A stretch of 47,051 nucleotides of DNA from Bacillota bacterium (lineage in GTDB: Bacteria; Bacillota; Clostridia; Christensenellales; Aristaeellaceae), in the NCBI GenBank assembly GCA_023409955.1, contig JAEYQQ010000071.1:1-47051 (forward strand), written 5' to 3'. How positions within the stretch are numbered: the first letter of the stretch is position 1; each line of letters opens with the position of its first letter. The position numbers were made by a program, and so were the translations under genes. The notes under the pieces were generated by a model. It did no database searches. It was given only the letters and a program-made list of their open reading frames with translations, and was not told where the DNA came from. Shown one piece after another: positions 15,945-23,303 of the stretch.

Positions 15945-16445
15945 TTATTTCGAGCTAAGACGCACATGTGATCCATGGGCTGCTTCGTTGCGTCCGGCAT
16001 AGGATTTTTGAATTTTTCGTTGTGTACGCATATTGCTAAGATGGCTTCGAATTTCCTGCTGTACTGATATGGCTCTTGACATAATTTTCGCATCAAAGAG
16101 TGAACAGTTTTGCAATAGCTTGCGTGTTTGATCCATGCAGCCAGCAAGTTCACTTGCCCAGACAGGATAGTCGGCTATTTGTGTATCCAATCTCAAAAGA
16201 TCAGCAACAATGCCTTGCTCATCAATGAGCTGTGATGACAGTTCCAATATATTCTGGCTCAACTCGTCAATGAAAGAAGCCAAAGAGCTTCTTTCATCCA
16301 GTTTGCAATTTGCCTCAACAATATTGCCTGACTCCAGATTCTGCATAACCTCTACGGAGATTACTGGATACTGCTTAAAAAGGTCTAAGCGCTGCCGAAG
16401 CAGCGCTTCCAATTTCTGAATAATTTTTTGGTCTTGTTGATTCAT
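15945..16445 (-). CDS. FliT/FlgN-like helical protein after FliS (putative chaperone)
   Basis: Not firmly recognised by sequence. It has 166 residues, strongly helical in pattern, with no membrane segment and a basic C-terminal tail rich in Arg, Ser and Lys. The start ATG overlaps the fliS stop in an ATGA, so the two are translationally coupled. In Firmicutes the gene after fliS is often fliT, whose product is the FliD chaperone; this one is larger than most FliT proteins, and the assignment rests mainly on position and helix pattern. A FlgN-like or unrelated stator-linked role is possible. Confidence 0.55.
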   Translation of the reverse strand: MNQQDQKIIQKLEALLRQRLDLFKQYPVISVEVMQNLESGNIVEANCKLDERSSLASFIDELSQNILELSSQLIDEQGIVADLLRLDTQIADYPVWASELAGCMDQTRKLLQNCSLFDAKIMSRAISVQQEIRSHLSNMRTQRKIQKSYAGRNEAAHGSHVRLSSK

Positions 16446-16831
16446 TTGGCGATACCGGCTTTACGGCTTAATAAATCGGCCTGCTTCCATGTATCTTTGA
16501 AGCCACGGGTCATTTCCAATATTCTGCGTAAGGCCTCTGTATCCTTTTTCATGTTGGCCTGAACCAGTTCATCATAGATATATTGATACAAGGAAAACAG
16601 ATTGCTGGAAATCTCCATGCGCATGTCAAGGTGCTCAGATAAAAACTGATAAATATCCTGGACACGAACAATGGCATTGTGTGCGCCGCTGATATCTTTA
16701 TGCTCGATACAGGCAATGGCCTTGGTAAGCTTCATAGCGGCATGTTCAAACAAAAGCACGATCTGTTCTCCGGGTGTCAGTATACCTACGGATTGTGCTT
16801 GATATTTCTGGTATTGTGCTGCCATTGTCAT
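16442..16831 (-). CDS. fliS: Flagellin export chaperone FliS
   Basis: Cytoplasmic chaperone that binds the C-terminus of flagellin to prevent early polymerisation, and also binds FliW and FlhA in Bacillus. It has 129 residues. The family pattern is clear: YQAQSVGILTPGEQIVLLFE near the N-terminus, then AHNAIVRVQDIYQFLSEHLD and NLFSLYQYIYDELVQANMKK. It lies between fliD and the fliT-like gene on the minus strand, the standard fliD-fliS order. The flagellin genes it serves are 4-5 kb away on the other strand. Confidence 0.95.
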   Translation of the reverse strand: MTMAAQYQKYQAQSVGILTPGEQIVLLFEHAAMKLTKAIACIEHKDISGAHNAIVRVQDIYQFLSEHLDMRMEISSNLFSLYQYIYDELVQANMKKDTEALRRILEMTRGFKDTWKQADLLSRKAGIAK

Positions 16832-16846
16832 TATGCGATACCCCCA

Positions 16847-18769
16847 CTAATTTTGGCTTTGACCCAACATTCCAGAAATCCATGAAGATTGAGAATTCAG
16901 TTTGGATAGGGCTGTTTCCATTGCGGTAAACTGATCCCAATACCGATTCTCTTCATCAATAAGCTTTTCGTTCATACGGGTTATACGGCTTTCCAAGTTG
17001 GCAATCCGAGTACTGTATTCGGTTTCACCCTTATAGTTTTTATTAGGGCTGCCTACCAGGGTGATTAATGCACCTTTTTTACCAACAGTGTTCAGGTTCC
17101 TGCTCATTACATCATTCAACCGCCAGAATATGCCTGATTCAGCATATCGCTTCTGTTGTAGATTGGCAGGGGAGTATAAAGAATAAGAGACTGTACTTTC
17201 TTGGGCAAGGAGACCCAATGTTTTTTCAGTATCTTCGCTCAATGCTGAGCGGAGCTTAGCCTCATCCAACTGAAGCTGCCCTTTCTCCGAGTATTTGCCA
17301 GTCGTGATGCCGATTTGTGCCAGAATACCCAATGCTTCGCCAGTGTTATCCAGTGTACTTACGGAAGTATAAATGCTGCTTCTTAACTCGTTGGCGATAG
17401 CGTTTAAGTAAGTATCATTTCTAAGGATACCGCTCTTTGCTTTTTGGGTCCAAAGTTCAACTTCCTTATCGCTCATTTCTGCCTTTTCATCATCAGACAG
17501 CGGAGCGTAATCTCGGAATTTTTCCTCTGATGTTTTAGCAGTAATGGAAGACAACAAATCGTTGTAGTCGGCAACAAAAGCTTTTACCTTTTCTATGATA
17601 CCTTCGGTATCATACCCTAAGCTGATGTCGATGTTTTCTGCTGCAGTACCTGAGGCCTTGCCAAGCAGTGTGATGGTAGCGCCGTTTGCAGTAAAGGTAT
17701 TGCTGCTGCGCTGCACAGTAATCATGTCAGCCTCATCTTGTGAGCCGTTGGTGCTCATACGGACAACGGCATCAGTACCGGCAGTATATTTTCCTCCACC
17801 AAACAGTGCATCCATAAAGAAGCCGTGATTATCCTGTACAGAAACAGAGGAGGCTGCACCTGTTTCTTTAGAAGTAATGGAATATGAATCGGTTAATGAT
17901 GAGTAGCTTAAGGTGACTCCCGCATCACTGTTGTTGACAGCCTTTACAATATCATTCATGGTATGCTGCCCCGTGAATAAGAACGACTTTCCGTTGATGG
18001 TGAATGACAATGTATTATCATCCGGTGATGCAAATATATCCCTTGAAAAGCCTGCTTGGGAAAGGCTCAGGTTTGAGTCGAGCTTGTTGCTGCTGTAGCT
18101 GACAAAATCGAGTACACCGGTAGGGTTACTTGCGCCGTCGGCCGGCACGCTGATACTGAGGGATGAATGAGGCGCTTTCAGCACGAGGTCATTACCGTTC
18201 AGTGAGACATTGATTCTGTTGGTGCCAAATGCAGCATTCAGTTGAGAAACCAATTCGCTTTGCACATCATCCGAGGTATTGTAGGAACCTGTAGAGAAAG
18301 TGATGGTCTTTTTTACGCCATCCAACGTAACATCGATACTCTTTCCAGATAGATCTGATAAGGCCGAGGTGTTTACGGAGATGGTGGGGTTGGAACTAAC
18401 CTGTTTTCCATCCAATCTTGACTTGGATGCAAGACTGACAATGTCGGATATATAAATGGAACCAGGCGCTGCATTACTGTTGCCTGAAACGGAAACATAG
18501 GGAGAGCTATATTTTGCTGTTAGCTTATTGAGTGAACCGCCCAACAGAGAGTTGGGTGAAGATGATCCAAAATATTTCGTTTGAAACGAATTGAGCTTGC
18601 CGGTAATCTCTTGATAATATTCCTGCTTCCATTCCAGCAGGATTTTTTGCTTTTTAACGTTTTCAACCTTGAGCTTGCTGATAGACATCAAGTCGTTGAC
18701 AATGCCCTCGGTGTCCAGACCGGATGCCATACCGGTAAGCCGTAAGGTTGTCGCATTGATACTGGACAA
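16847..18769 (-). CDS. fliD: Flagellar filament cap protein FliD (HAP2)
   Basis: Forms the cap under which flagellin polymerises. It has 640 residues from a TTG start at 18769, which has a perfect AAGGAGG eight bases upstream (18778-18784); upstream in-frame ATGs (18817, 18805, 18790) lack a ribosome site and the first lies at the expected transcription start. The N-terminus has LTGMASGLDTEGIVNDLMSI, diagnostic of FliD. The C-terminal coiled-coil part has TRIANLESRITRMNEKLIDE and a D0-like end. The middle is Ser/Thr-rich and variable. It is the first gene of the minus-strand unit fliD-fliS-fliT-like-motA-motB. Confidence 0.94.
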   Translation of the reverse strand: MSSINATTLRLTGMASGLDTEGIVNDLMSISKLKVENVKKQKILLEWKQEYYQEITGKLNSFQTKYFGSSSPNSLLGGSLNKLTAKYSSPYVSVSGNSNAAPGSIYISDIVSLASKSRLDGKQVSSNPTISVNTSALSDLSGKSIDVTLDGVKKTITFSTGSYNTSDDVQSELVSQLNAAFGTNRINVSLNGNDLVLKAPHSSLSISVPADGASNPTGVLDFVSYSSNKLDSNLSLSQAGFSRDIFASPDDNTLSFTINGKSFLFTGQHTMNDIVKAVNNSDAGVTLSYSSLTDSYSITSKETGAASSVSVQDNHGFFMDALFGGGKYTAGTDAVVRMSTNGSQDEADMITVQRSSNTFTANGATITLLGKASGTAAENIDISLGYDTEGIIEKVKAFVADYNDLLSSITAKTSEEKFRDYAPLSDDEKAEMSDKEVELWTQKAKSGILRNDTYLNAIANELRSSIYTSVSTLDNTGEALGILAQIGITTGKYSEKGQLQLDEAKLRSALSEDTEKTLGLLAQESTVSYSLYSPANLQQKRYAESGIFWRLNDVMSRNLNTVGKKGALITLVGSPNKNYKGETEYSTRIANLESRITRMNEKLIDEENRYWDQFTAMETALSKLNSQSSWISGMLGQSQN

Positions 18770-18822
18770 AACTGACCCCTCCTTGACCATTGTCGAAGAA
18801 TACATGTATTTATACATATAAT

Positions 18823-18851
18823 ATATCGCACCTTTGATGAGGGATGTTTAG
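18823..18851 (-). promoter_or_regulatory. Candidate sigma-28 promoter of the fliD operon
   Basis: On the minus strand, CTAAA (18851-18847), a 17-base spacer, then GCGATAT (18829-18823). This is one base off CCGATAT and one base longer in spacing than the flgM promoter. The start of transcription would fall near 18816, 45-50 bases before the TTG start of fliD. Confidence 0.55.
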
Positions 18852-18940
18852 TCTTACTTCATTTTGTGTTGATATTTTTCACATTATGTTGAAAACTAAA
18901 ATATTTGGGCGAAGGATATGCACTAATTTTGAAAACTTCA

Positions 18941-18970
18941 ATATTATGTTATAACATATAATATTTGCAA
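18941..18970. repeat. AT-rich palindrome upstream of fliD
   Basis: ATGTTATAACAT (18946-18957) is a perfect 12-base palindrome inside a longer AT-rich repeat. On the minus strand it fills the spacer between TTGCAA (18970-18965) and TAATAT (18946-18941), a weak sigma-A-like promoter. It could be an operator. The rest of 18852-19000 is AT-rich with no gene. Confidence 0.35.
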
Positions 18971-19002
18971 TATATAGTTGCGGGATATAATGGTAATAAC
19001 GT

Positions 19003-19032
19003 AAAAAAACTGCCAGAAAACTTCCGGCAGTT
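19003..19032 (-). terminator. Terminator of the tandem-OB (SSB-like) gene
   Basis: On the minus strand AACTGCCGGAA pairs with TTCTGGCAGTT (11 bp with one G-T pair) around a 3-base loop, and TTTTTTT follows. It lies 33 bases after the SSB-like stop. Confidence 0.85.
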
Positions 19033-19064
19033 GAGAAGCTATATGGAAGAATACAGTCATCAGG

Positions 19065-19745
19065 TTACAGCAGTTCCTGAGAGGCCTGATAAACAATACC
19101 ATCAGACAGAGGCAGATCTTCTTCCTCATGCTGGCCCTGTTTTAAAAGCGTTAAGCGGCCGACGGAAACTTCATAAGCAGTTTTGTTGAGTATGGTACCA
19201 TCGGAAAGCTGCTTTTGATATGCACGGCTTTGGAATCTGCCCTGCACCTGCACATGATCGCCAACAGACAAATGACTGGCAAAGCGTGCTGTCCGTCCCC
19301 AAGTGATACAGGGGATATAATCACTTTTGCCATACGCCCGGTTAACCGCCAGCATTAGGTCACAGATTTCGCGGCCAAATGGTGTGGTCCGGTAGGATGG
19401 TGCTTTGCATAGAGCTCCGTACAGCTGCACCTGATTGGGGTTTGTAAGTTCTTCAGGTGTCAAAAGCCGCTGAACAAAGCCTGTTATCAAGAGCCTACCG
19501 GCACCTTCCACAACTTTGTTATAGCTCCGGAGCTGACCTTCCAAGTGGATTGGCGAGCCAGGAGCAAGTCCCTTGTTTTCCATCAGTCTTTCGCTGATGG
19601 TGATGGGAAGCAGGTCTTCTGCGCCAGATAAGCGCGGTACAGCCAGCGTGGCATAAAAGAACTGCTCCGCAAATACTTCGTGGCCATAGACCGGGTGTGT
19701 TGTCAGCGTACCGCCCAGACGCAGCAGGTTGCCTGTTTCTTCCAT
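19065..19745 (-). CDS. SSB-like protein with two OB-fold domains
   Basis: Predicted single-stranded DNA-binding protein of 226 residues. The second half (about residues 104-205) is a clear SSB domain: VQLYGALCKAPSYRTTPFGR, then DYIPCITWGRTARFASHLSV and HVQVQGRFQSRAYQK. The first half (about 4-97) has the same order of elements (LLRLGGTLTTHPVYG, FFYATLAVPRLSG, APGSPIHLEGQLRSY), suggesting a second, diverged OB fold. No acidic DDDIPF-type tail is present; the C-terminus is LSDGIVYQASQELL. It is probably not the replicative SSB, which usually sits between rpsF and rpsR. It follows the deacetylase gene by six bases in one unit. Confidence 0.75.
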   Translation of the reverse strand: MEETGNLLRLGGTLTTHPVYGHEVFAEQFFYATLAVPRLSGAEDLLPITISERLMENKGLAPGSPIHLEGQLRSYNKVVEGAGRLLITGFVQRLLTPEELTNPNQVQLYGALCKAPSYRTTPFGREICDLMLAVNRAYGKSDYIPCITWGRTARFASHLSVGDHVQVQGRFQSRAYQKQLSDGTILNKTAYEVSVGRLTLLKQGQHEEEDLPLSDGIVYQASQELL

Positions 19746-19751
19746 TGCAAT

Positions 19752-20672
19752 TCACCTCACAGGTGCAGGGGTTGGAGAATTAACCGGATGCTGTTTCCCC
19801 TGCACATCTATTGTTGTTTCTCCTCCCAGCAAAATCTGGGATATGGGTATGATCTGATACCCTAAGCCCTGGTAATGCTCAATGACTGTTGGTAGCGCTT
19901 GCAACACATGCTGGGCATCGTTGTGGAAAAGAACGATATCCCCATTTTGAATGTTGGTAGTACACTGCTTGATGATATCGGCAACACCGCGGTTCTTCCA
20001 GTCCAGGGAATCAACGCTCCACTGAACCACTTCATAACCTTCTAAACGGCTTACCGTAACCACCCGATCATTGTAATCACCGTAAGGTGGTCTGAACAGG
20101 GTAGGGCGAACACCCGTTATTCTTTCCACCTTATCGCTCATTATCCGTAGCTCTTCCTTGATTTTTTCTTCATTGAGTTGACTCATGTGAGGATGACTCT
20201 GGGAATGATTGCCGATCTCATGGCCTCTGGCCACCATTTCTTTTACAAGTTCAGGATATTTATCTACCCAGAATCCAACCAAGAAAAATGTTGTTTTAAC
20301 GTTGTACTTATCCAAAATATCCAGGAGTGGTATGGTTTGATCGCCGCCCCATGCTGCGTCAAAGCTGATGGAAACAACCTTATCATTTCTAGCTACACTA
20401 TACACTGGCAGCTGACGCTTATGGCTGACTACGCTTACAGTATCATCTTTCAATCCTCCGGCATACAGCACGGAAACAACTGCCAGGCACAAGCACAATG
20501 CCAGCTGGCTAGCGGCCTGGCTTCTGAGCACTTTTCCCATGCTTAAGAAGAACCGGCTTGCGGCAGTAGCCGCCTTTTGCAATAATCCGGCGCGAGCTCT
20601 TTCCTGTTTGACCTCTGGAGGAGCACCAGATAACAATCCCTTGGGTTTCAAACGCATGGGTTTATTGCTCAT
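19752..20672 (-). CDS. Membrane-anchored polysaccharide deacetylase (NodB/CE4 family)
   Basis: Predicted to remove acetyl groups from peptidoglycan or another envelope polysaccharide outside the cell. It has 306 residues. A basic N-terminal region is followed by one membrane segment (about 55-72), then the NodB domain: SISFDAAWGG (D105), the zinc site NHSQSHPHM (H156, H160), FRPPYGDYNDR, and a C-terminal IVLFHNDAQHVLQALP motif. FDAAWG in place of the classical FDDG is common in PdaB-type sporulation deacetylases of Clostridia. Together with the SpoIIP-like protein it hints at spore formation. AAGGTGGTGG precedes the ATG. Confidence 0.85.
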   Translation of the reverse strand: MSNKPMRLKPKGLLSGAPPEVKQERARAGLLQKAATAASRFFLSMGKVLRSQAASQLALCLCLAVVSVLYAGGLKDDTVSVVSHKRQLPVYSVARNDKVVSISFDAAWGGDQTIPLLDILDKYNVKTTFFLVGFWVDKYPELVKEMVARGHEIGNHSQSHPHMSQLNEEKIKEELRIMSDKVERITGVRPTLFRPPYGDYNDRVVTVSRLEGYEVVQWSVDSLDWKNRGVADIIKQCTTNIQNGDIVLFHNDAQHVLQALPTVIEHYQGLGYQIIPISQILLGGETTIDVQGKQHPVNSPTPAPVR

Positions 20673-20784
20673 GCTTCAGCCACCACCTTTTGCCTAACCC
20701 TATGCGGCCAAAGTTGATGGTATGCATTGTCACCCTCATCAATAAAACGAATTGCATGGGCTTTTTCTGGCATATATATAGAAT

Positions 20785-20806
20785 CCCCCTAGCAAGAGCC
20801 AGGGGG
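20785..20806 (-). terminator. Hairpin after parC
   Basis: CCCCCTAGC and GCCAGGGGG form a 9-bp stem with one G-T pair and a 4-base loop. It lies 32 bases after the parC stop on the minus strand. The T-tract is poor (ATTCTATATAT), so termination may be partial. Nothing else is seen in the 165 bases between parC and the deacetylase gene. Confidence 0.5.
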
Positions 20807-20837
20807 TTCAGTGTGTTGCTATGCAAGGCAGTGATAC

Positions 20838-23300
20838 TCAAACCATGATACCGGCTATCAAGCTGGTGACAACATCTTCCATCAAAGCCATGACGCAGGG
20901 TCTGCCTTTATCAGCCTTGGCCTGCAGCAGGATATCGTCAGACTGTATTGTGGATGGGGCACTTTGGGCCTGGGTAACTGTAAGCGGCGTGTTTTCACTG
21001 CCGATACGGGCGCATCCGGCAATGCAAGTACCATTCGAACCGTTTTTGTTAAAGGCAAAGCATCTGACTCCTTTTCCGTTTCGCCCCTGGGCTTCAAAAT
21101 CTATGGCTAGTAAACGCTTTGCGCAACCACGGTCGCTAATTAGGACTACTTGATCGTTCTGGCCGATTTGACCGCCCCAAAGGAGTTCATCTCCGCTTTC
21201 CAATTGCATGCCCTTAACGCCGCCTGTGGCCCGGCCCATTTGAGAGACAGTGTCCAAGGCAAAGCGGATGCATTGGCCGCCCTTGCTGATGAGCAAAATG
21301 TCCTGCTCAACATGGACTGGGAAGATGGCAATGAGCTTGTCACCATCTTTCAAATTGATGGCGGTGAACTTTTGCCGGCGAACATCATATTCGGCGGCAG
21401 CTGTGCGCTTGACCATGCCCTGAGAGGTTATGAAAAGGAAATCGGTTGTTTTAGTAAGCTCTGCAGTTTTCACGCAAAGCAGCTGGCAGAGGTTTTCGCC
21501 ATTTTCTAACCCTGCAAGAACGCCGGTTAACAGTACACCGCGGTCTTTGGGGCGGTTAGCCTCTGGCAAGCTGCCAACTGACAATGGATAGCAGTTACCC
21601 CTGTCTGTAAAGAACAGCAGTGTATGGTTCGTTAAGGTGCTGAAGAGGAAGCGGGGAATCTCGCCAAGGCCGGATTGCGGATCGGGAGGAGGCAGCTTTT
21701 CAAAGAACTTAGGGTACATGCGCCTAAGCTGCCCGCCGAATGTGTATAGCACAACCGCTTCTTCCGGAACTACCGCTTCTTCCTCCTGCGAGGAGGTTTC
21801 TTCTTCCGCTTTGACAAGTTGTGTGCGACGGGGGTCATTGTACTCGGATGCCATTTGGGTAAGCTCTGCCTTGATAACGTTCAGAAGCTTACGTTCGCTG
21901 GCCAGTATTCCTTCCAGTTTATCAATAAGGCGCTTTACTTCCTCATATTCTTTTCGCAGAGCCAATATCTCTAGATTGGTTAGCCGCTGCAGGCGCATAT
22001 CCAGGATTGCCTGTGCCTGTATATCGCTAAGGGTAAAACGGTCCATCAGCTTTTGCTTGGCTTCCTTTGGTGTTTTGCTGCTGCGGATGAGGGCGATCAC
22101 CTCATCCAGGTTGTCCACGGCCACCATTAAGCCTTCTAAAATATGAGCACGAGCCTTGGCTTGATCCAGGTCATACTGGGTACGTCTGGTGACCACGTTC
22201 TTCTGATGGCGGATGAAGTGTCCAATGACCTCCCGAAGGCCCATTTGCACAGGCTTGCCCTCAGCAATAGCAACCATATTGACGCCAAAGGTGACTTGCA
22301 TATCGGAGTATTTATACAAGCAATTGAGTACTTTTTGCGGGTCCACATCCTTGCGAAGCTCAATGACGGCACGAAGCCCTGTACGGTCACTCTCGTCGCG
22401 GATGTCATATATGCCGCCCAATACTGCTTTCTTCTCTTCCGATAGCTTCAGTATTTTCTCCAGCATACCGGCCTTTGCCACCTGATAGGGCATTTCGGTA
22501 ATGACAATCAGTTTTCTGCCGCTTGGGCCGTTTTCAATGTGTACTTTAGCCCGTAAAAGAAGCTTGCCGCGGCCGGTTTCGTAAGCCTTTTCAATTTCTT
22601 CTGTATTGAGTAGAATGCCGCCGGTAGGGAAATCAGGGGCAGGGATATACTGCATCAATTCCTTAACGGTAATATCTGGTTTATCAATCTGGGCAATAAC
22701 TGCCTTCACCGCTTCGCCAAAATGGTGGGGGGGTATGTTGGTGGCAAGGCCTACGGCAATGCCGCTGGCACCGTTGACCAACAGGTTGGGATATCGGGCT
22801 GGGAGCATATCCGGCTCTTTTAAGGTATCGTCAAAGTTCAGCCGGAAGGGGACGGTATCCTTTTCAATATCCCTTAGCATCAACATGGCCAGGGAAGTCA
22901 TGCGGGCTTCTGTATAACGCATGGCCGCCGCACCGTCGCCGTCAATAGAACCAAAGTTGCCATGGCCGTCCACCAGCATACCCATCAGTGAAAACGGCTG
23001 GGCCATGCGCACCAGTGCGTCATATACGGAGGTGTCGCCGTGGGGATGATATTTACCCAGACAATCGCCTACGATACGAGCACATTTGCGGTGGGGTTTG
23101 TCCGGGGTCAAGCTCAGCTCGCTCATGGTATACAAAATACGCCGCTGAACAGGCTTTAAGCCATCCTCCACACGGGGTAGGGCACGCTCCAAGATAACAT
23201 ACTCCGCATAGGGAAGCATGGAGTTGTGCATGACTTCCTCCATGGGCAGCTGGATAATTTCCTGGTTCTGAAGAGGGATGTTTTTGTCGCTGCCTGCCAT
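20838..23300 (-). CDS. parC: DNA topoisomerase IV subunit A (ParC/GyrA family)
   Basis: DNA-cleaving subunit of a type IIA topoisomerase. It has 820 residues. The catalytic Tyr is Y129 in AAAMRYTEARM, and the quinolone-determining region is HPHGDTSVYDALVRMAQ (85-101), with Thr at the position of GyrA Ser83 and Asp at that of Asp87. A coiled-coil region spans about 360-490 and a C-terminal beta-propeller follows, with a weak GyrA box (QGRNGKG). Its pairing with parE, away from dnaA-recF-gyrB, favours ParC over GyrA. It starts three bases after the parE stop. Confidence 0.85.
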   Translation of the reverse strand: MAGSDKNIPLQNQEIIQLPMEEVMHNSMLPYAEYVILERALPRVEDGLKPVQRRILYTMSELSLTPDKPHRKCARIVGDCLGKYHPHGDTSVYDALVRMAQPFSLMGMLVDGHGNFGSIDGDGAAAMRYTEARMTSLAMLMLRDIEKDTVPFRLNFDDTLKEPDMLPARYPNLLVNGASGIAVGLATNIPPHHFGEAVKAVIAQIDKPDITVKELMQYIPAPDFPTGGILLNTEEIEKAYETGRGKLLLRAKVHIENGPSGRKLIVITEMPYQVAKAGMLEKILKLSEEKKAVLGGIYDIRDESDRTGLRAVIELRKDVDPQKVLNCLYKYSDMQVTFGVNMVAIAEGKPVQMGLREVIGHFIRHQKNVVTRRTQYDLDQAKARAHILEGLMVAVDNLDEVIALIRSSKTPKEAKQKLMDRFTLSDIQAQAILDMRLQRLTNLEILALRKEYEEVKRLIDKLEGILASERKLLNVIKAELTQMASEYNDPRRTQLVKAEEETSSQEEEAVVPEEAVVLYTFGGQLRRMYPKFFEKLPPPDPQSGLGEIPRFLFSTLTNHTLLFFTDRGNCYPLSVGSLPEANRPKDRGVLLTGVLAGLENGENLCQLLCVKTAELTKTTDFLFITSQGMVKRTAAAEYDVRRQKFTAINLKDGDKLIAIFPVHVEQDILLISKGGQCIRFALDTVSQMGRATGGVKGMQLESGDELLWGGQIGQNDQVVLISDRGCAKRLLAIDFEAQGRNGKGVRCFAFNKNGSNGTCIAGCARIGSENTPLTVTQAQSAPSTIQSDDILLQAKADKGRPCVMALMEDVVTSLIAGIMV

Positions 23301-23303
23301 CTT

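Noticed and set aside
20715..20735. CATACCAT on the minus strand as a sigma-E type -10 element for the deacetylase gene
   Set aside because: The region 14 bases upstream does not match the sigma-E -35 element, so the sporulation promoter cannot be supported.
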